From assembly GCA_021613535.1 (NCBI GenBank), contig CP075493.1, positions 558,001-622,000 on the forward strand: DNA of 64,000 nt. Reading direction: 5' to 3'. Below are positions 31,947 through 43,577 of this stretch, one piece after another. The translations under genes and the position numbers were made by a program. Below the pieces are notes generated by a model. The model had not been told where the DNA came from and ran no database searches. It saw nothing but the letters and a program-made list of their open reading frames with translations. This stretch comes from Adineta vaga (taxonomy: Eukaryota; Rotifera). Each line of letters begins with the position of its first letter. The stretch's first letter is position 1.

Positions 31947-32966
31947 ATGTCTCATATGAGTTCAAATTATAATTTAAATTCTTCAAATCAATTATCTGTT
32001 GTATTAAAATCGAAATCTTATATTGATGAAGGAATTGAAAATTTTTCATCAAATTCTTCATTAATCTTAATTGTTGATTATGGTTCATCACATGGTTTAA
32101 ATTCATCACAATCAATGAATATGATTATAAATTCATTAAAAGAACAAAATAAATTAAATAAAAATCAATCAATACTTATTATTCATAATGATTTACCAGA
32201 TAATAATTGGTTATCATTATTTAATATATTAAATTCTAATGAAAATATTTCATATTATGGTTTAGCTAATGGAAAATCCTTTTATGAACAATGTTTTCCA
32301 TCAAATAGTATTTCAATAGGTTATTCATCATCATCACTTCATTGGCTTTCAAAAAAACCATGTAATTTAAAAGAACATTGTTGTTCATCATATTTATTTG
32401 AAAATGATTTTGATTATTTAAAATTTGAAAAACAATCTTATGAAGATTATTCATTATTTTTAAAATATCGTTCAAATGAATTAATTCAAAATGGAATTCT
32501 TATTTTATCAATACCATCATGGAATAAACAATCAAATTTAATTAATAATTATTCATTTATGCATATGAATCTTCTTTATCAATGTGCTCAAATTTATTTA
32601 AATTCAAATGAATTATTTCATTTTACAATTCCAATTCATGTTCGTTGGTATCATCAATGTATTGATCAAGAACTTTTTCAAAAATATTCATTTCAATTAA
32701 TTAAATCAGAACATTTTATTATTCATTCATCTTTATTAGAACAATTAAATCAAAATCAAATAACTTTAGATGAATTTGCTAAACAACGAACATTAATTAT
32801 GAAAACATGGACAAATATTTCATTAGAAAATTCTTTAAAAGATAATGAAAATAAAGAAATAATTATTGAACAATTTTGGAATATGTATCAAAATAAAGTA
32901 AAAGAACAACCTCATTTACATAATAATCCAATGCAAACAACTTTTATTATTTTAAAAAAACTTTAA
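31947..32966 (+). CDS. SABATH-type carboxyl methyltransferase-like protein
   Basis: A single-exon 339-residue protein beginning at ATG 31947. SABATH enzymes move a methyl group from SAM to a carboxyl or ring nitrogen of small acids, and are best known from plants (salicylate, jasmonate, caffeine pathways). The SAM loop VDYGSSHGLNS (from residue 43) matches the plant ADLGCSSGPNT motif. SFYEQCFPSNSI and SSSSLHWLSKKP match the family's YxxLFPxxS and SSxxLHWLSxxP blocks, and FLKYRSNELIQNGILIL matches the F..R..EL..GG block. The substrate cannot be inferred. Codon use is as AT-rich as its neighbours, so if it was transferred it has been resident for long. Confidence 0.85.
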   Translation: MSHMSSNYNLNSSNQLSVVLKSKSYIDEGIENFSSNSSLILIVDYGSSHGLNSSQSMNMIINSLKEQNKLNKNQSILIIHNDLPDNNWLSLFNILNSNENISYYGLANGKSFYEQCFPSNSISIGYSSSSLHWLSKKPCNLKEHCCSSYLFENDFDYLKFEKQSYEDYSLFLKYRSNELIQNGILILSIPSWNKQSNLINNYSFMHMNLLYQCAQIYLNSNELFHFTIPIHVRWYHQCIDQELFQKYSFQLIKSEHFIIHSSLLEQLNQNQITLDEFAKQRTLIMKTWTNISLENSLKDNENKEIIIEQFWNMYQNKVKEQPHLHNNPMQTTFIILKKL

Positions 32967-34052
32967 AAAACATATTTATAAATTATTTTTAAAACTAAAT
33001 TAAACATTTGATTTATTTGTAAAAATCAATAATTATTATTTGCTAATTCACTATGAAGAAATAATGAATTTTCTTTTTTTTTTGTTTTGATAAAGAATAA
33101 AATAAATACAAAGTCATCATTAGAAGTTCGTGTATATGATATATCACTTAGAATATATTCTACATAACAGGATAATGTAACAACATAGTGATATCGACTT
33201 ATAACTTGAAGATTATATTAATAATATGATCACCAATGTGTATTTATCCAAGTAAGCATTTCACCACTATGATATGACTTAATTTGACTCAAATAAATAT
33301 GTTAAATCAAAACACTACAAACGGTGTATAACAAACCTTTTAAACCAGTGTCACATTTTTTCCAACACGAATCTAAACACCAAACAAAAACACACTGAAT
33401 TAACTTAAGCTCTCGCCCCTCTCACAAAAACATTTTTCTTCCAGAACACTCAATCTTATTGAAATTTTTATTGAATATTTATCTATGACTATGTATAAAT
33501 CTCAAAATCGATATTTTTGTCGAAAATTCCTTTTGTTTTTAGGAGGCGCTCTTAACTCCCATATCGTTATGCTCCAATGAAACGAGAGATTATTAAACAA
33601 AATTTGAAAGAAATGAAAGAAGAAGAAGAAGAAGAAGCGATTATTAAACTATGTCGAAAAAGCCATGGATATCTCCAGTAATATTAGCACAAAAAATGAT
33701 GAATCGTCTAGAACATATTGATGATGTGATAATTTATTCTCCTATACATTTAGAGAGTATATTTAATAGATTTAGAAAAGAAGAAAATATGACATTAGAA
33801 ACTTTTAAATATTATATTTCAGATTTTCCTTAACGAAAACCAGTTAAAGGATCGACAATCTTTTCTTGGTTAATGTAAATATCATCGTTAATATAATTAA
33901 AAATACTTTTAATGATTACAGTAAAATAAAACAACATAAATACGTAAAAAACAATCAGAAAATTCATTAATATATTTCATGATGAGATAGTAAAAGGTGA
34001 TCAAATAAATATATTATCTTTTAAAAATGAAATAATTTATAGAACTTCATTT
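32967..34052. other. Spacer, with a small hypothetical frame
   Basis: No conserved gene. Apart from the 60-codon frame at 33651-33833 nothing looks coding. A purine-rich GAA run occurs at about 33619-33637. Confidence 0.5.
33651..33833 (+). CDS. Small hypothetical protein, 60 residues
   Basis: An ATG-started frame with mixed composition (KKPWISPVILAQKMMNRL, then DDVIIYSPIHLESIFNRF). It has no signal peptide or motif that I recognise. A second short ATG frame (33577) overlaps in another phase. It may be an exon of an unseen gene or a chance frame. Confidence 0.2.
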   Translation: MSKKPWISPVILAQKMMNRLEHIDDVIIYSPIHLESIFNRFRKEENMTLETFKYYISDFP

Positions 34053-35954
34053 ATAAAGTATTTGTCAATGTATAAATTTCATTTATTGTTAATTCTCTTG
34101 AATAAACTTTGAATTCATCAATTTTTCCTTGATATTGATCTGGAACTATATGAGTATATGGATCATTACCCTATCTCAATAAATCTGAACAACCACCAAG
34201 AGATAACATATTAAATGAACCACTTGCTGTATATACATTACTTAAACTTGTTTGATTTACAAGTGTTCCATTAACATAAAGACGAAGACCATTCAAAATT
34301 GAAAAAGTTGTAACAACATGTGTCCAAGTATTTAATGGTAAAATAAATGAATTTAAAGTAATATAAAAAAAACTTGCTTCACTATTCCATGTTTGTGTTA
34401 TAAGACGATTATTTGAATCAAATCCAACCATTGGTAACCACCAATTATTAATAACAGAACGAACCTATAAATAGATTAAAAAGAATAATATTTTTCGTTT
34501 TTTTTTTTAAAAATAAATAATTCTACTTCAATAATTGTTCCATAATTTCTAAATGGATAAATTCAAATTGAAAAATGTATATGAATAATTTGATTGACCA
34601 TAAGAAAATAAAAAGATGAAATTTGAAATAAAGAATAAGTTGAATTAAGAAAAAGAGATTGATTAAATCGACCATTTAAATCAAATTGAATATTAATTCC
34701 ACTTCCATTTTGAATTTGATTTAAACTTGAATCATTTAATGAATTATCAAATTGATAATAAACAACAAGTGTTGCTTCATCAACAATTTCACTCAGATTT
34801 TTAATATAAGTAACAAAATTCATTTGATTAATTTGTCCAAATAAATTTAATGAATTTATTGTATTAGGTGAAACACCAATTAATATTTCATTTGAATTAC
34901 TTTGAAATATTTCTGATGAAAAAATAATTCCATCAAGTTTTCCATTAAGATAAAAAGTTTGTTTTAAAGATATTTGATCATAAATATATGTTATATGATA
35001 CCAAAGATTTGAAATTAAATTTGTATTTCCTGTTAAATTTGATTTTGATAATAAAGAAAATAATTTTCCATTTCGTATTGATATATAAAAACATTTTCCA
35101 AGAATTTCATTTTCACAATGTGTAAATAAACCAAATTCAGATGAATTTAATAGAATATTTGATGATAATTTAATCCATGTTGATAAAGTAAAACTTCGAT
35201 TAATTAAATTAAGAAAATAAAGAATAATAATATAAGTTTTATTAGTAAAATAAGCAGCTTTATTATAACCTGTATAATCTGGATATATCCATTGAATATT
35301 TCCATTCATTGATATTCCATTATAATTATTATATGTATCATTTAAATTTCCTTTTAATAACCATTGAATTATTTCATTTGTATTATCTAAAATAAAAAAA
35401 AACAAAAATATATTAAAATGAACATTTTAAATTTTACTTGAACAAATATTTTGAAATGAACATTGTAAATTGAAAAGATCATTTCTACATGAATCTTTTT
35501 GATAACATAATTGACCAAAATATTTTTGATTTTTACATTGATTTCCATTCCAAAATGAATGTAATGGACACATTGACAAGTTTCATTTAAACAAATTAAA
35601 TAACGATTTTGTTCACATTGAGAACATGTTTGATTATAATTAAGATAATTTAAAGAAGAATAATGAAGATAACCAACACGAGATGTTAATGATATTGATG
35701 AAATTATTAAACTTGTGATTAATTTCACCTTCCATTAAACGACAAATTAATCTTGATAAATCATAATCAAATGTTCGACAATAAATATTTTGATTACAAT
35801 CTAAAGAATAAAAGATATTTTATTAAAATCAAATTCTTTTTCTTTACTTTTAGCACAATGAATTAATGATTTAGAAAATATTGAATTGAAAATTAAAATT
35901 ATTTGTACAAGATCCAATTAAAAATAATATTAAGAATTCAATATTAAATATCAT
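34053..35954 (-). pseudogene. Broken secreted PAN/Cys-rich/LamG protein gene
   Basis: A clear gene outline with several breaks. It opens with a signal-peptide-like ATG at 35954 (MIFNIEFLILFLIGS). A PAN/apple-like piece follows (CRTFDYDLSRLICRLMEG), then a Cys-rich EB-like piece (NQTCSQCEQNRYLICLNETC), a LamG/concanavalin-type domain (35405-34563) and a second LamG (34431 to stop at 34053; NTWTHVVTTFSILNGLRLYV). Frame changes are needed after the signal peptide, after LMEG, after NETCQC and near 34590. A TGA sits where relatives probably have Trp (SI-stop-IYP), and a TAG lies after GGCSDLLR. The breaks lie in A/T runs, so assembly error could explain some, but the nonsense codons argue for decay. 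This module combination is typical of large bdelloid surface-protein families. Confidence 0.75.
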
Positions 35955-37157
35955 TTGATTTATTTATTGAAAAAATATTCAACAAGAAATATGATTTTCT
36001 ATAAGAAAGATAAAATTCAAAATGAATTTATACTTAAACGAGTTGAAAGATGTTTTTTCTCTTCTTCTTCTTTTTATCATAATTGAATGACAAGTGTTCT
36101 TCAAAGATTTTATCTTATTTTTACAGTTTTATTTAAATATCAATGACAATGAAAGAAGCTCGTATTTTGTAAACAAATTTTATGATAACAATACAAAACT
36201 CATGAGAAAAAAGATCTCCAACTATCAAATTACTTTAAAGAGTTCAAGACACTAAGTTTATTAAACTGTTGAGAGATAACATTTTTATGATAATTTCAAA
36301 TAAATACAGTTCCGTTTTTGACTTGAAACTTTGTACAGAAATAGACTTCGATGAAAGTATTTTAATGTTCTTATTTCAAAACAGGAACAATCAAAAGATC
36401 TACAACTTTCTTCAAGTCAAAATTCGAAAAATATGGCAAAAAATGCGGTATCTTTCAACAGTGTAATAAGTTAGCGACTCGAACTCTTTACAACTATATT
36501 CGATTGAGCTGAAACTTTGTGCACATAATTGTCTCATCTATATCTCGGTCGAGTTCGAAGATGAGAATGATCTCTCCAGAAGTGACTGAGTTATCGAAAA
36601 AAATTATCATTATTGCCCAGACCATCCCTGAGGGGAGATATAGGGTTTTTTGAAAAATTATTTAAAACATATATGAATCGACTCAGTTTTTAACGCTGAT
36701 TCCGAATCTGATATTGTTCTTTAGTCAAATCGTAGTTTTCTATAATGTAAAAATGCGCAAAAAGTGTATTTTAACATCAAATTGTCTAGATACGTCTTAG
36801 ATGACCTGTAGTTTGAGAGTTTCCCAAATGCTTGGTTTTGTAGCTAGTCAGAAGGACTATCAAAAGGAAAAAAATTGATCTTCATACCTATTGATATTGA
36901 TGATTTATTATGAAAATGCTGATATGTGTATCTATCATAGATCTTTTCTAGATTTATCAGGTTGCATATGATCGTTATTCCGATAGATTCAAAAATAAGT
37001 CATCAAAAAGTTTCTCATGGTAATTTTAATGCGTAGACATTCTAGAATGGTCCATCTCTCTCATACACTTTTTGCAGTGCACATAACTCTCGGATAAAAT
37101 TCGAAGTTTCAGCATTTATTTTCTTCTTAGATTTATTAAAAATGTCAAACTATATGT
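35955..37157. other. Spacer containing repeat copy A
   Basis: No gene. Most of it is the dispersed repeat described at 36480-37125. The 65-codon frame at 36269 has no motif. Confidence 0.6.
36480..37125 (+). repeat. Unclassified dispersed repeat, copy A
   Basis: Shares long blocks with 42815-43535 in the same orientation. Examples are ACAACTATATTCGATT, GCTGAAACTTTGTGCA, AATCGACTCAGTTTTTAA, CATACACTTTTTGCA and CGGATAAAAT(T/C)CGAAGTTT. Order and spacing are conserved over roughly 650-720 bp with scattered indels. No coding frame and no clean terminal repeat were seen. It is probably an old non-autonomous element. Confidence 0.75.
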
Positions 37158-39723
37158 TCAAGATCGAGCATCATTATGTTTAATAAATCGAAGTAAAATA
37201 TAAGCAGAAATTCTAAATAAAATAAAAATACTAAAAAGAACAATAAAATTAAGGCCAACACTAAGATCAACATTAAAATATTGTAAAGCTTGATGATTAT
37301 TAAATGTTCCATTGAAATTATTTTTACATAAATCAATATATTTTCCATTAACACATTGATATGAATGTTCACTCATAAATAATAATCTAATACATGCATC
37401 AAATGCATATTTATAAAATGAAATCCATTTTATCCAAACTTTTAACCAAAATGGAATATTTTCAATAAAATAACCTCCAGTTAATAAAGATCCAATTAAG
37501 AAAACATTACCTGTCACCCATGCTTCACCTACATTTCGAAATAAAGCTCCAAGTAAAACTCCAAATGATTCAGCAATAAGAACAATTAAAAGTAGAAATG
37601 CTAAAATACCAAGAAAAATAGTAAAAGTTGGATTTACATTTGCCATCCAATAAGCAATTGTAAATGAAATAGTTGGTAAAACAAGTTTAAGTGGACTTTC
37701 CGATAAACATTTAGCTATATAATAAGCTGATAAACGAAATGATCCACTTGCTCGTTCTTTATTAATAACAATACGTTCACTTGGAATTGATAAAATTCCT
37801 TGAAAACAAATTTCCATTGGCCAAAATATCATCATAAAGAAAAGAAATGAAGAACGATCTCTTAAAGTATCTTCTTTTAATTCCATACGTAACCATAAAA
37901 GACCATATAAAATAGACATACATAATGCTTGAATATAATTTAATTTATTAAATTGTGTTTTACGTGTTAATAACCAATTACGTGAAAAAAGTATTAATGT
38001 TTGTTTAATAAAACCAATTGGCCATTTATTTTGATTATTTTCTATATTTAATTGAATATTATTTTCATTGATTAAATCAATATCATTTTCATTTGGTTCA
38101 TTAATTAAATATTTTTGAATTTCAATTAAATCTAATCGATTTTTATTTTCAATATAAGCTTCTTTAACTTGTTCACGAATATTCATATCTTGATTAACAA
38201 GATCCATTAGAAAATCAGCTGGATTATATTGTAAAGGAGATTGATAACCAATTATTGAAAAATAATTCAAAGCATTTTCTGGTTTACCCTTAAAAAAAAG
38301 AAAAATTGATTATAAAATCTTTTTTTAGAATAGATTTGTCTACAATTCGATTTCGAATATAAATGATCATTTTCAAAAAGTGCTCCTAGTCATTATTTTT
38401 TATGAATAAACATTTAGAATTTGTTGCTCATAAATCTCATTTGTAAGTATAGAGTCAGTGGCGTAGCTAGGATTCTCAGATAAATGGACAAAAATGATTC
38501 ATTTTGACAATAACATTGGAACAGAAGGAGCAAAGTTTTTGTCGATGGGTAAAAAGTTTTTACTTGACAAACATTGGTGCACCTAGGCAATTGCCTATTT
38601 GTTCTTCCCTTGGCTACGCCACTGAGTAGAATCATATATGTACAGAATTTTGAATTATAATAATGAATATTAACCAAAATAAATCTATTTCTATTCTACG
38701 GGAAAAACTCTAGATGAAATTTCATGATTTATATTCGAATTCGCATTAGAGAACTGGGATGTGTTTTTACCATAAAAATAGTTTTTCCATCAGCTAATAA
38801 AATCAATTGATCAAATGAATGAAAAATTTGTGATGATGGTTGATGAATTGATGTTATAATTGTTTTACCTTTTAAAGTTAATTCACGAAGAACAGAAATA
38901 AGAAGTACAGCTGATGTACTATCTAATCCTGATGTTGGTTCTAAAAGTATTATTTTTATTAAAATAAAAATAAAATTTTTTCAAAAATAATTAATTTACC
39001 ATCAAGAAATAAAACACTTGGATTTGTTAATAATTCAGTACCAATATTAACACGTTTCTTTTCTCCACCTGAAATAAGTTTAATTGGAATATTTGAACAT
39101 TTTTCTAAACGTAATTGTTGAATAATTTGTTCAACTTGAATTAATTTATCTTTTTTAGATAAATTCTTAGGTAATCGAAGTAAAGCTGTATAAATAAATT
39201 GTTGTTTAACTGTAAGTTCTTCGAAGAAAATATCTTCTTGTAAAACATAACCAAATATTCTTTTCATATTTTTTTCATAAATTTGTTTATTAATCCAAAT
39301 CTTTCCAGTAACACCATCTAATTTTCTTCCAGCTAAAACATTAAGTAATGTTGTTTTACCTGATCCTGATGGTCCCATAAGAGCAACAATTTCTCCTGAA
39401 TGAAGTTGACCGGATATATGATCAAGTAATATTCGTTTAATTGTTTTTTCTTTTGATTTTGGATCAATCATTTTACCTGGAATATCAATACTTTTACAAA
39501 TATTAACAAATGTTATTGTTATTCGTGGAGATAAATCATTTAGAATACGATCACCAGTTATTGACATTCGATTTTCTTTAGATTTAGAAATTGTTTCTAA
39601 ATCTTCTTCAATCATTGTAACATTAACATGACACGTCATATTTGAAATATAATATATTTTGAATATAATATTTCTTTGAAAACATGTTGTATTTATATTA
39701 TATTGATCGTATGCTTTAAGCAT
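37158..39723 (-). CDS. ABCG-type half-transporter, 3 exons
   Basis: A half ABC transporter of the White/ABCG class, which dimerises to export lipids, sterols, pigments or xenobiotics. Exons (minus): 39723-39000, 38940-38771, 38288-37158, giving 674 residues in frame. The NBD comes first: Walker A GPSGSGKT (117-124), signature LISGGEKKRVNIG, and Walker B FLDGEPTSGLDS, where the split codon at the exon junction changes on splicing so that the joined text reads FLDEPTSGLDS. The HQPSSQIF H-loop follows. Six membrane helices occupy the C-terminal half (from about NWLLTRKTQFNKL to the end). An ATG at 39639 could also be the start. Intron 2 is 482 bp and holds a small transposon-like insertion. Confidence 0.92.
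38456..38624. mobile_element. MITE inside the ABCG intron
   Basis: A 169-bp element bounded by inverted ends: left CAGTGGCGTAGCTAGG (38456-38471), right CCTTGGCTACGCCACTG (38608-38624). It has no coding capacity. The CAGTGGCGTAGC terminus is of a type widely seen on non-autonomous DNA transposons of animals. I could not define a convincing target duplication: flanks AGAGT and AGTAG are only partly alike. It sits in the only long intron of the gene and explains part of that length. Confidence 0.7.
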
Positions 39724-39926
39724 ATTGTCTAGGTAAGGTCAAATATTAACTTGTGCTTTGTGCACATTCTTTATACCTATTTCATATGCTTTGCGCATAT
39801 AATTAAATATTATATTATATTCTTTATTTTACCTTCAGATCGCACATGTATCAATTGACGTCAGAATAAAATAAACGATTTGTTTGTTTTTTTTTTTATC
39901 CATAAAAATATTTTCTTTTTTTCTAA

Positions 39927-41224
39927 ATGAATAATAAGAATAAAAAGGTATTTTATTTGATTAAATAATTTATATTTAATAATGAAATTTCTCGTTTTCT
40001 TTTTTAGGAAATTATTCGAGAAGTAAAACGACCACGACGTAATGATTTGTTATGCGTTGTTTGTCAAGGATCTGCTTCTTGTCATAATTTTGGTCAAATT
40101 TCATGTCATTCTTGTAAAGGTATTAAGAAATTCAATTGATTTATTTTATTTTTATTTTTTTAGAATTTTTTCGTCGAAATGCTTTTTTATCATTGGTAAA
40201 AAATAAATTTTTTTTTCAAAAAAAAAATAAAAAAAAAATAATATTTTAGGAAAAACTTCAATGTATAAAAAAGAAAAATAGTTGTGAAATTCGTTTTGAT
40301 TTAAAATCTAAATGTCAACGTTGTCGTTTAATAAAATGTTTTCAATCAGGAATGTCAACAGATCATTTATTAACTTATCAAAAGAAAATTTATAAACAAA
40401 AACGTATTGAAGAAAATCGTTTAATGAAAATAAATTCAATAAGAAATAATTTATCTATTTTAAATGATAATGATCAAATTTGTTTAACAAATATTTCAAA
40501 TAATTATCAATTATCAATTGATTCAATTTTATCAGCATCATCAATGATTTCATTTGATTCAACAATAATTGAAAGATTATCATTAAAAACTTTAACTGAT
40601 ATAGATAAATATGCAGCAATGAAATTAATTAATTTTATACGATTAATACCTGAATTTGATTTATTAAAAGAAGAAGATCGTATTATATTAGTTAAATCTA
40701 ATTTAATTTTATTACTTGTTTTACGTGAATTATTATTATTTGATTATAAAAAACAAATTATTTATGATGATAATATTAATATTACAAACCAATTTGAAAA
40801 AGATAAATTTGCTCATTGTTTTAAAAGTTTATGTATTTTATTTTATGGTTATGAAGAAATTGAATTTTATTTATCTAATTTATCTTTTATTATTAATATT
40901 ATTGATGATAATGATCCATTAATTATACAATTATTAATGATTATTTTATTATTTCAAAAAGGTATTTCAATTAATAATGAATATTTATGGTCATTAATAG
41001 ATGAAAAAACAATATTTCATATTCATTTTAAATATATTGAATTACTTTTTCGTTATTTAATTCATCGATATTCATTTTCTAAAGCTATTTTTAAAATATT
41101 AAATATAGTTCAAAGTATATTTAAAATTCAATTAAGTGCAAAACGTTATCAAGAAATAGTTCAAATGAAAAATGATAATCATTTAATAAATCCATTATTA
41201 AAATCACTTCTTGAAATTAAATAA
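39927..41224 (+). CDS. Second divergent nuclear receptor, 4 exons
   Basis: A 379-residue transcription factor. Exons: 39927-39947, 40008-40119, 40164-40195, 40250-41224, with GT-AG ends and consistent phases. Finger 1 uses C23, C26, C40 and C43 with P-box text CHSCKEFFRR. Finger 2 runs C60...C67...C77...C80 (CQRCRLIKCFQSGM). The LBD contains FDLLKEEDRIILVKSN, aligned with FNNLDIDDRFILIKYN in the 27.6-kb receptor. The C-terminal halves also correspond (NPLLKSLLEI). The two are distant members of one atypical family. The very short first exon (7 codons) is inferred from splice sites and is the least certain part. Confidence 0.87.
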
Positions 41225-42173
41225 AAATATTGGTTTTTTTTTCTTTATTTTAATAAATTCATTTTTAAACTAATCTATTTAATTATTTTATTAATTAAGT
41301 TTTTATCTCTATAACAGAAAATATCGTCATTTATCTATTCAAACAAAAATGATTAAATTAAAATATTATTATTATATCTGATAATAAAAAATAGAAATGT
41401 CACATAGTTATATATCAAATGAGAGTACAACGACAAAGAGATGTAGAGAAATACTCTTATAGAGTTTATCATAAAGGTATGAGAATTTACAGAGGAAGAA
41501 ATATTCCAATGTTACAATGTATAATCTGATTTCTCTCATTGCATCTTAATCATTAGCGAATATAGTAAAGCACTTGGTTGATGTTCTGAAATTCGATATG
41601 TGTTTTCTTTTAGAAATATTGATTTAATTTGAGTATTATAATGAATTGAAATCAAATGATCGAGAATTTATCTAAATTATAGTAGAAATTTACTGTTAAT
41701 TTACAAAATATACACTTTAAATTTCATCAGAGAACCATGACTGAATATTAGCAAACAGAAACTCTCCAATCAAATTGTTAACTTTTCTTCTGTTTTTTTT
41801 TAGGAATGTTTATCATAGATAGATTATCCAATTTCATTGAATATAAAATAGATAAAATATAATCGAATATGATCAATGAAAAGTTTTGATACAACATTTG
41901 TTTATATATTTTTTAACGAAATCTTCAAATATATATTTGTTATTTATAATTACAGAGTTAATTTATTTGACAAAATAGAATTATGATATAACATTTATAT
42001 GAAGAAAAACGAATCTGTTCAAATTTATAATACTTTTTGTTCATAATCTTCTTTATTAGTTTCATATTTTATATTATTGTTTATTTTTTTCAATTTCTGC
42101 AAAAAGTGTCATTACAAATGATTTTAATGAAATAAATAAAAAGATGTGTCTTCAATTGAAAATTTCTGTCAAA
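41225..42173. other. Gene-free spacer
   Basis: Downstream of the second nuclear receptor. AT-rich, with no supported frame. Confidence 0.6.
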
Positions 42174-42623
42174 TTATTTTGTTGAACTTTCACAAGCTCC
42201 ATATCCTGCCCATTTTGCAGAACAAAAACATCCCTGACCACATTGATTAACAGATGATGGATATCTACACATACCATTACATTGTTTTTCTATTGGTTTA
42301 ATTTCTTCACTATAAAAAAAACAAAAAAAAGAAAAAGAAATTTTCAAAGATAAAAAAAAACCTTGTTGCTGTATCACAATATCCATGACCAGCCCATTGT
42401 ACAATACAAGTACATTTTTCACCACAAGAATTTACTTCTGAACTATATTTACAAGATCCATTACATTTTTCATCAGATGTTTTAAACACAAAACTTTAAA
42501 TAGAAAAATAATAAAAAATAAAAAATAAATTTCATAGTATATAATCACTTACTTTGGTTTGGCTCTTATTATCAAACATAATTCAATCAATAGAAATAAA
42601 TAGTAGAAGAATATTTTATTCAT
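42174..42623 (-). CDS. Small secreted protein with two six-cysteine repeats
   Basis: Three exons (minus): 42623-42553, 42493-42362 and 42309-42174, giving 112 residues with phases matching. Exon 1 encodes a signal peptide (MNKIFFYYLFLLIELCLIIRA). Exons 2 and 3 each encode one repeat with identical cysteine spacing C-x3-C-x8-C-x3-C-x-C-x9-C. Repeat 1 begins CNGSCKYSSEVNSC and repeat 2 CNGMCRYPSSVNQC; both end WAG(H/Y)G(Y/A)C. The one-exon-per-repeat layout points to internal duplication. It should be an extracellular disulfide-rich protein. Whether it is a defence peptide, an inhibitor, or part of a secretion or cuticle cannot be told. No family is recognised. Confidence 0.8.
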
Positions 42624-43577
42624 TGTTTTTTTTCTTATTATTATCTCAAAGTATAAATGACGAATGTTTTCTTTTTATATCTTTAATCATCAGATGATTA
42701 GTTTCTCATCTGCAATCGATAAAATATTGATGTAACAGAATGATTTGGCAAAAAATCTAAAAAAAATGAGTACACTACTAGAATCCATCAGTGTGTTCGC
42801 TCGGTAGGCCGTTTACACGATAACTCTTCACAACTATATTCGATTAAGCTGAAACTTTGTGCATAGAATTGTCTCATCAATATCTCAGTCGAATTCGAAG
42901 ATGAGATTGATCCGTCTAGAATTAGTTGAGTTATCGAAAGAAATGTCACTATTGACCAGACGATCCTTGAGGAGGAGGGCGAAACAGCGATTTCTTTATT
43001 AATTTCTTTTTCAAAATCATTTAAAACATATACGAATCGACTCAGTTTTTAAATCTGATTACAAATATAATCGTAGTTTTCTAACGAAAACTTGTCTAAA
43101 AATATCTCAAATATGGATAAACTGTATATTCCGATACTATAATGTACGTATATATGTCTCAGATAACTATAGTAGCTTCAACGTGTTCTAGATGCATAGT
43201 TTTCTAACAAGTAAAAAGTACTATCAAATGGCAAAAACCTAATGTCCATAGTTATTAACATTGGTAAACTATTATGAAAATTGTGATGTATGTATCTATC
43301 ATCATCATATATCTCTTATAGATTCATGAACTTGCTCACAACTATAATCCCATTAGATATAAATACAAAAATTCATTCAAAAACAAGTTATCATAAATCA
43401 TGCAGATCGAAAAGATTTCTCATAATAATTTTGATTTTCAGATATTTCACAATGGTTTATCTCTCTCTTTCTCATACACTTTTTGCATTACATGTAACTA
43501 TCGGATAAAATCCGAAGTTTCCGCATTTATTTAATAAAAAATTCGAATCAGTTTCTGTTTAAAATTCATTTAATACT
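42624..43577. other. Spacer containing repeat copy B
   Basis: No gene. It is dominated by the second copy of the dispersed repeat (42815-43535). The 72-codon frame at 43290 lies in the repeat and has no motif. Confidence 0.6.
42815..43535 (+). repeat. Unclassified dispersed repeat, copy B
   Basis: Direct-orientation relative of 36480-37125. It is slightly longer, with the same ordered blocks at both ends, from CACAACTATATTCGATT to CGGATAAAATCCGAAGTTT. By eye the identity is high in blocks but interrupted by indels, suggesting an old dispersal rather than a recent duplication. Confidence 0.75.
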
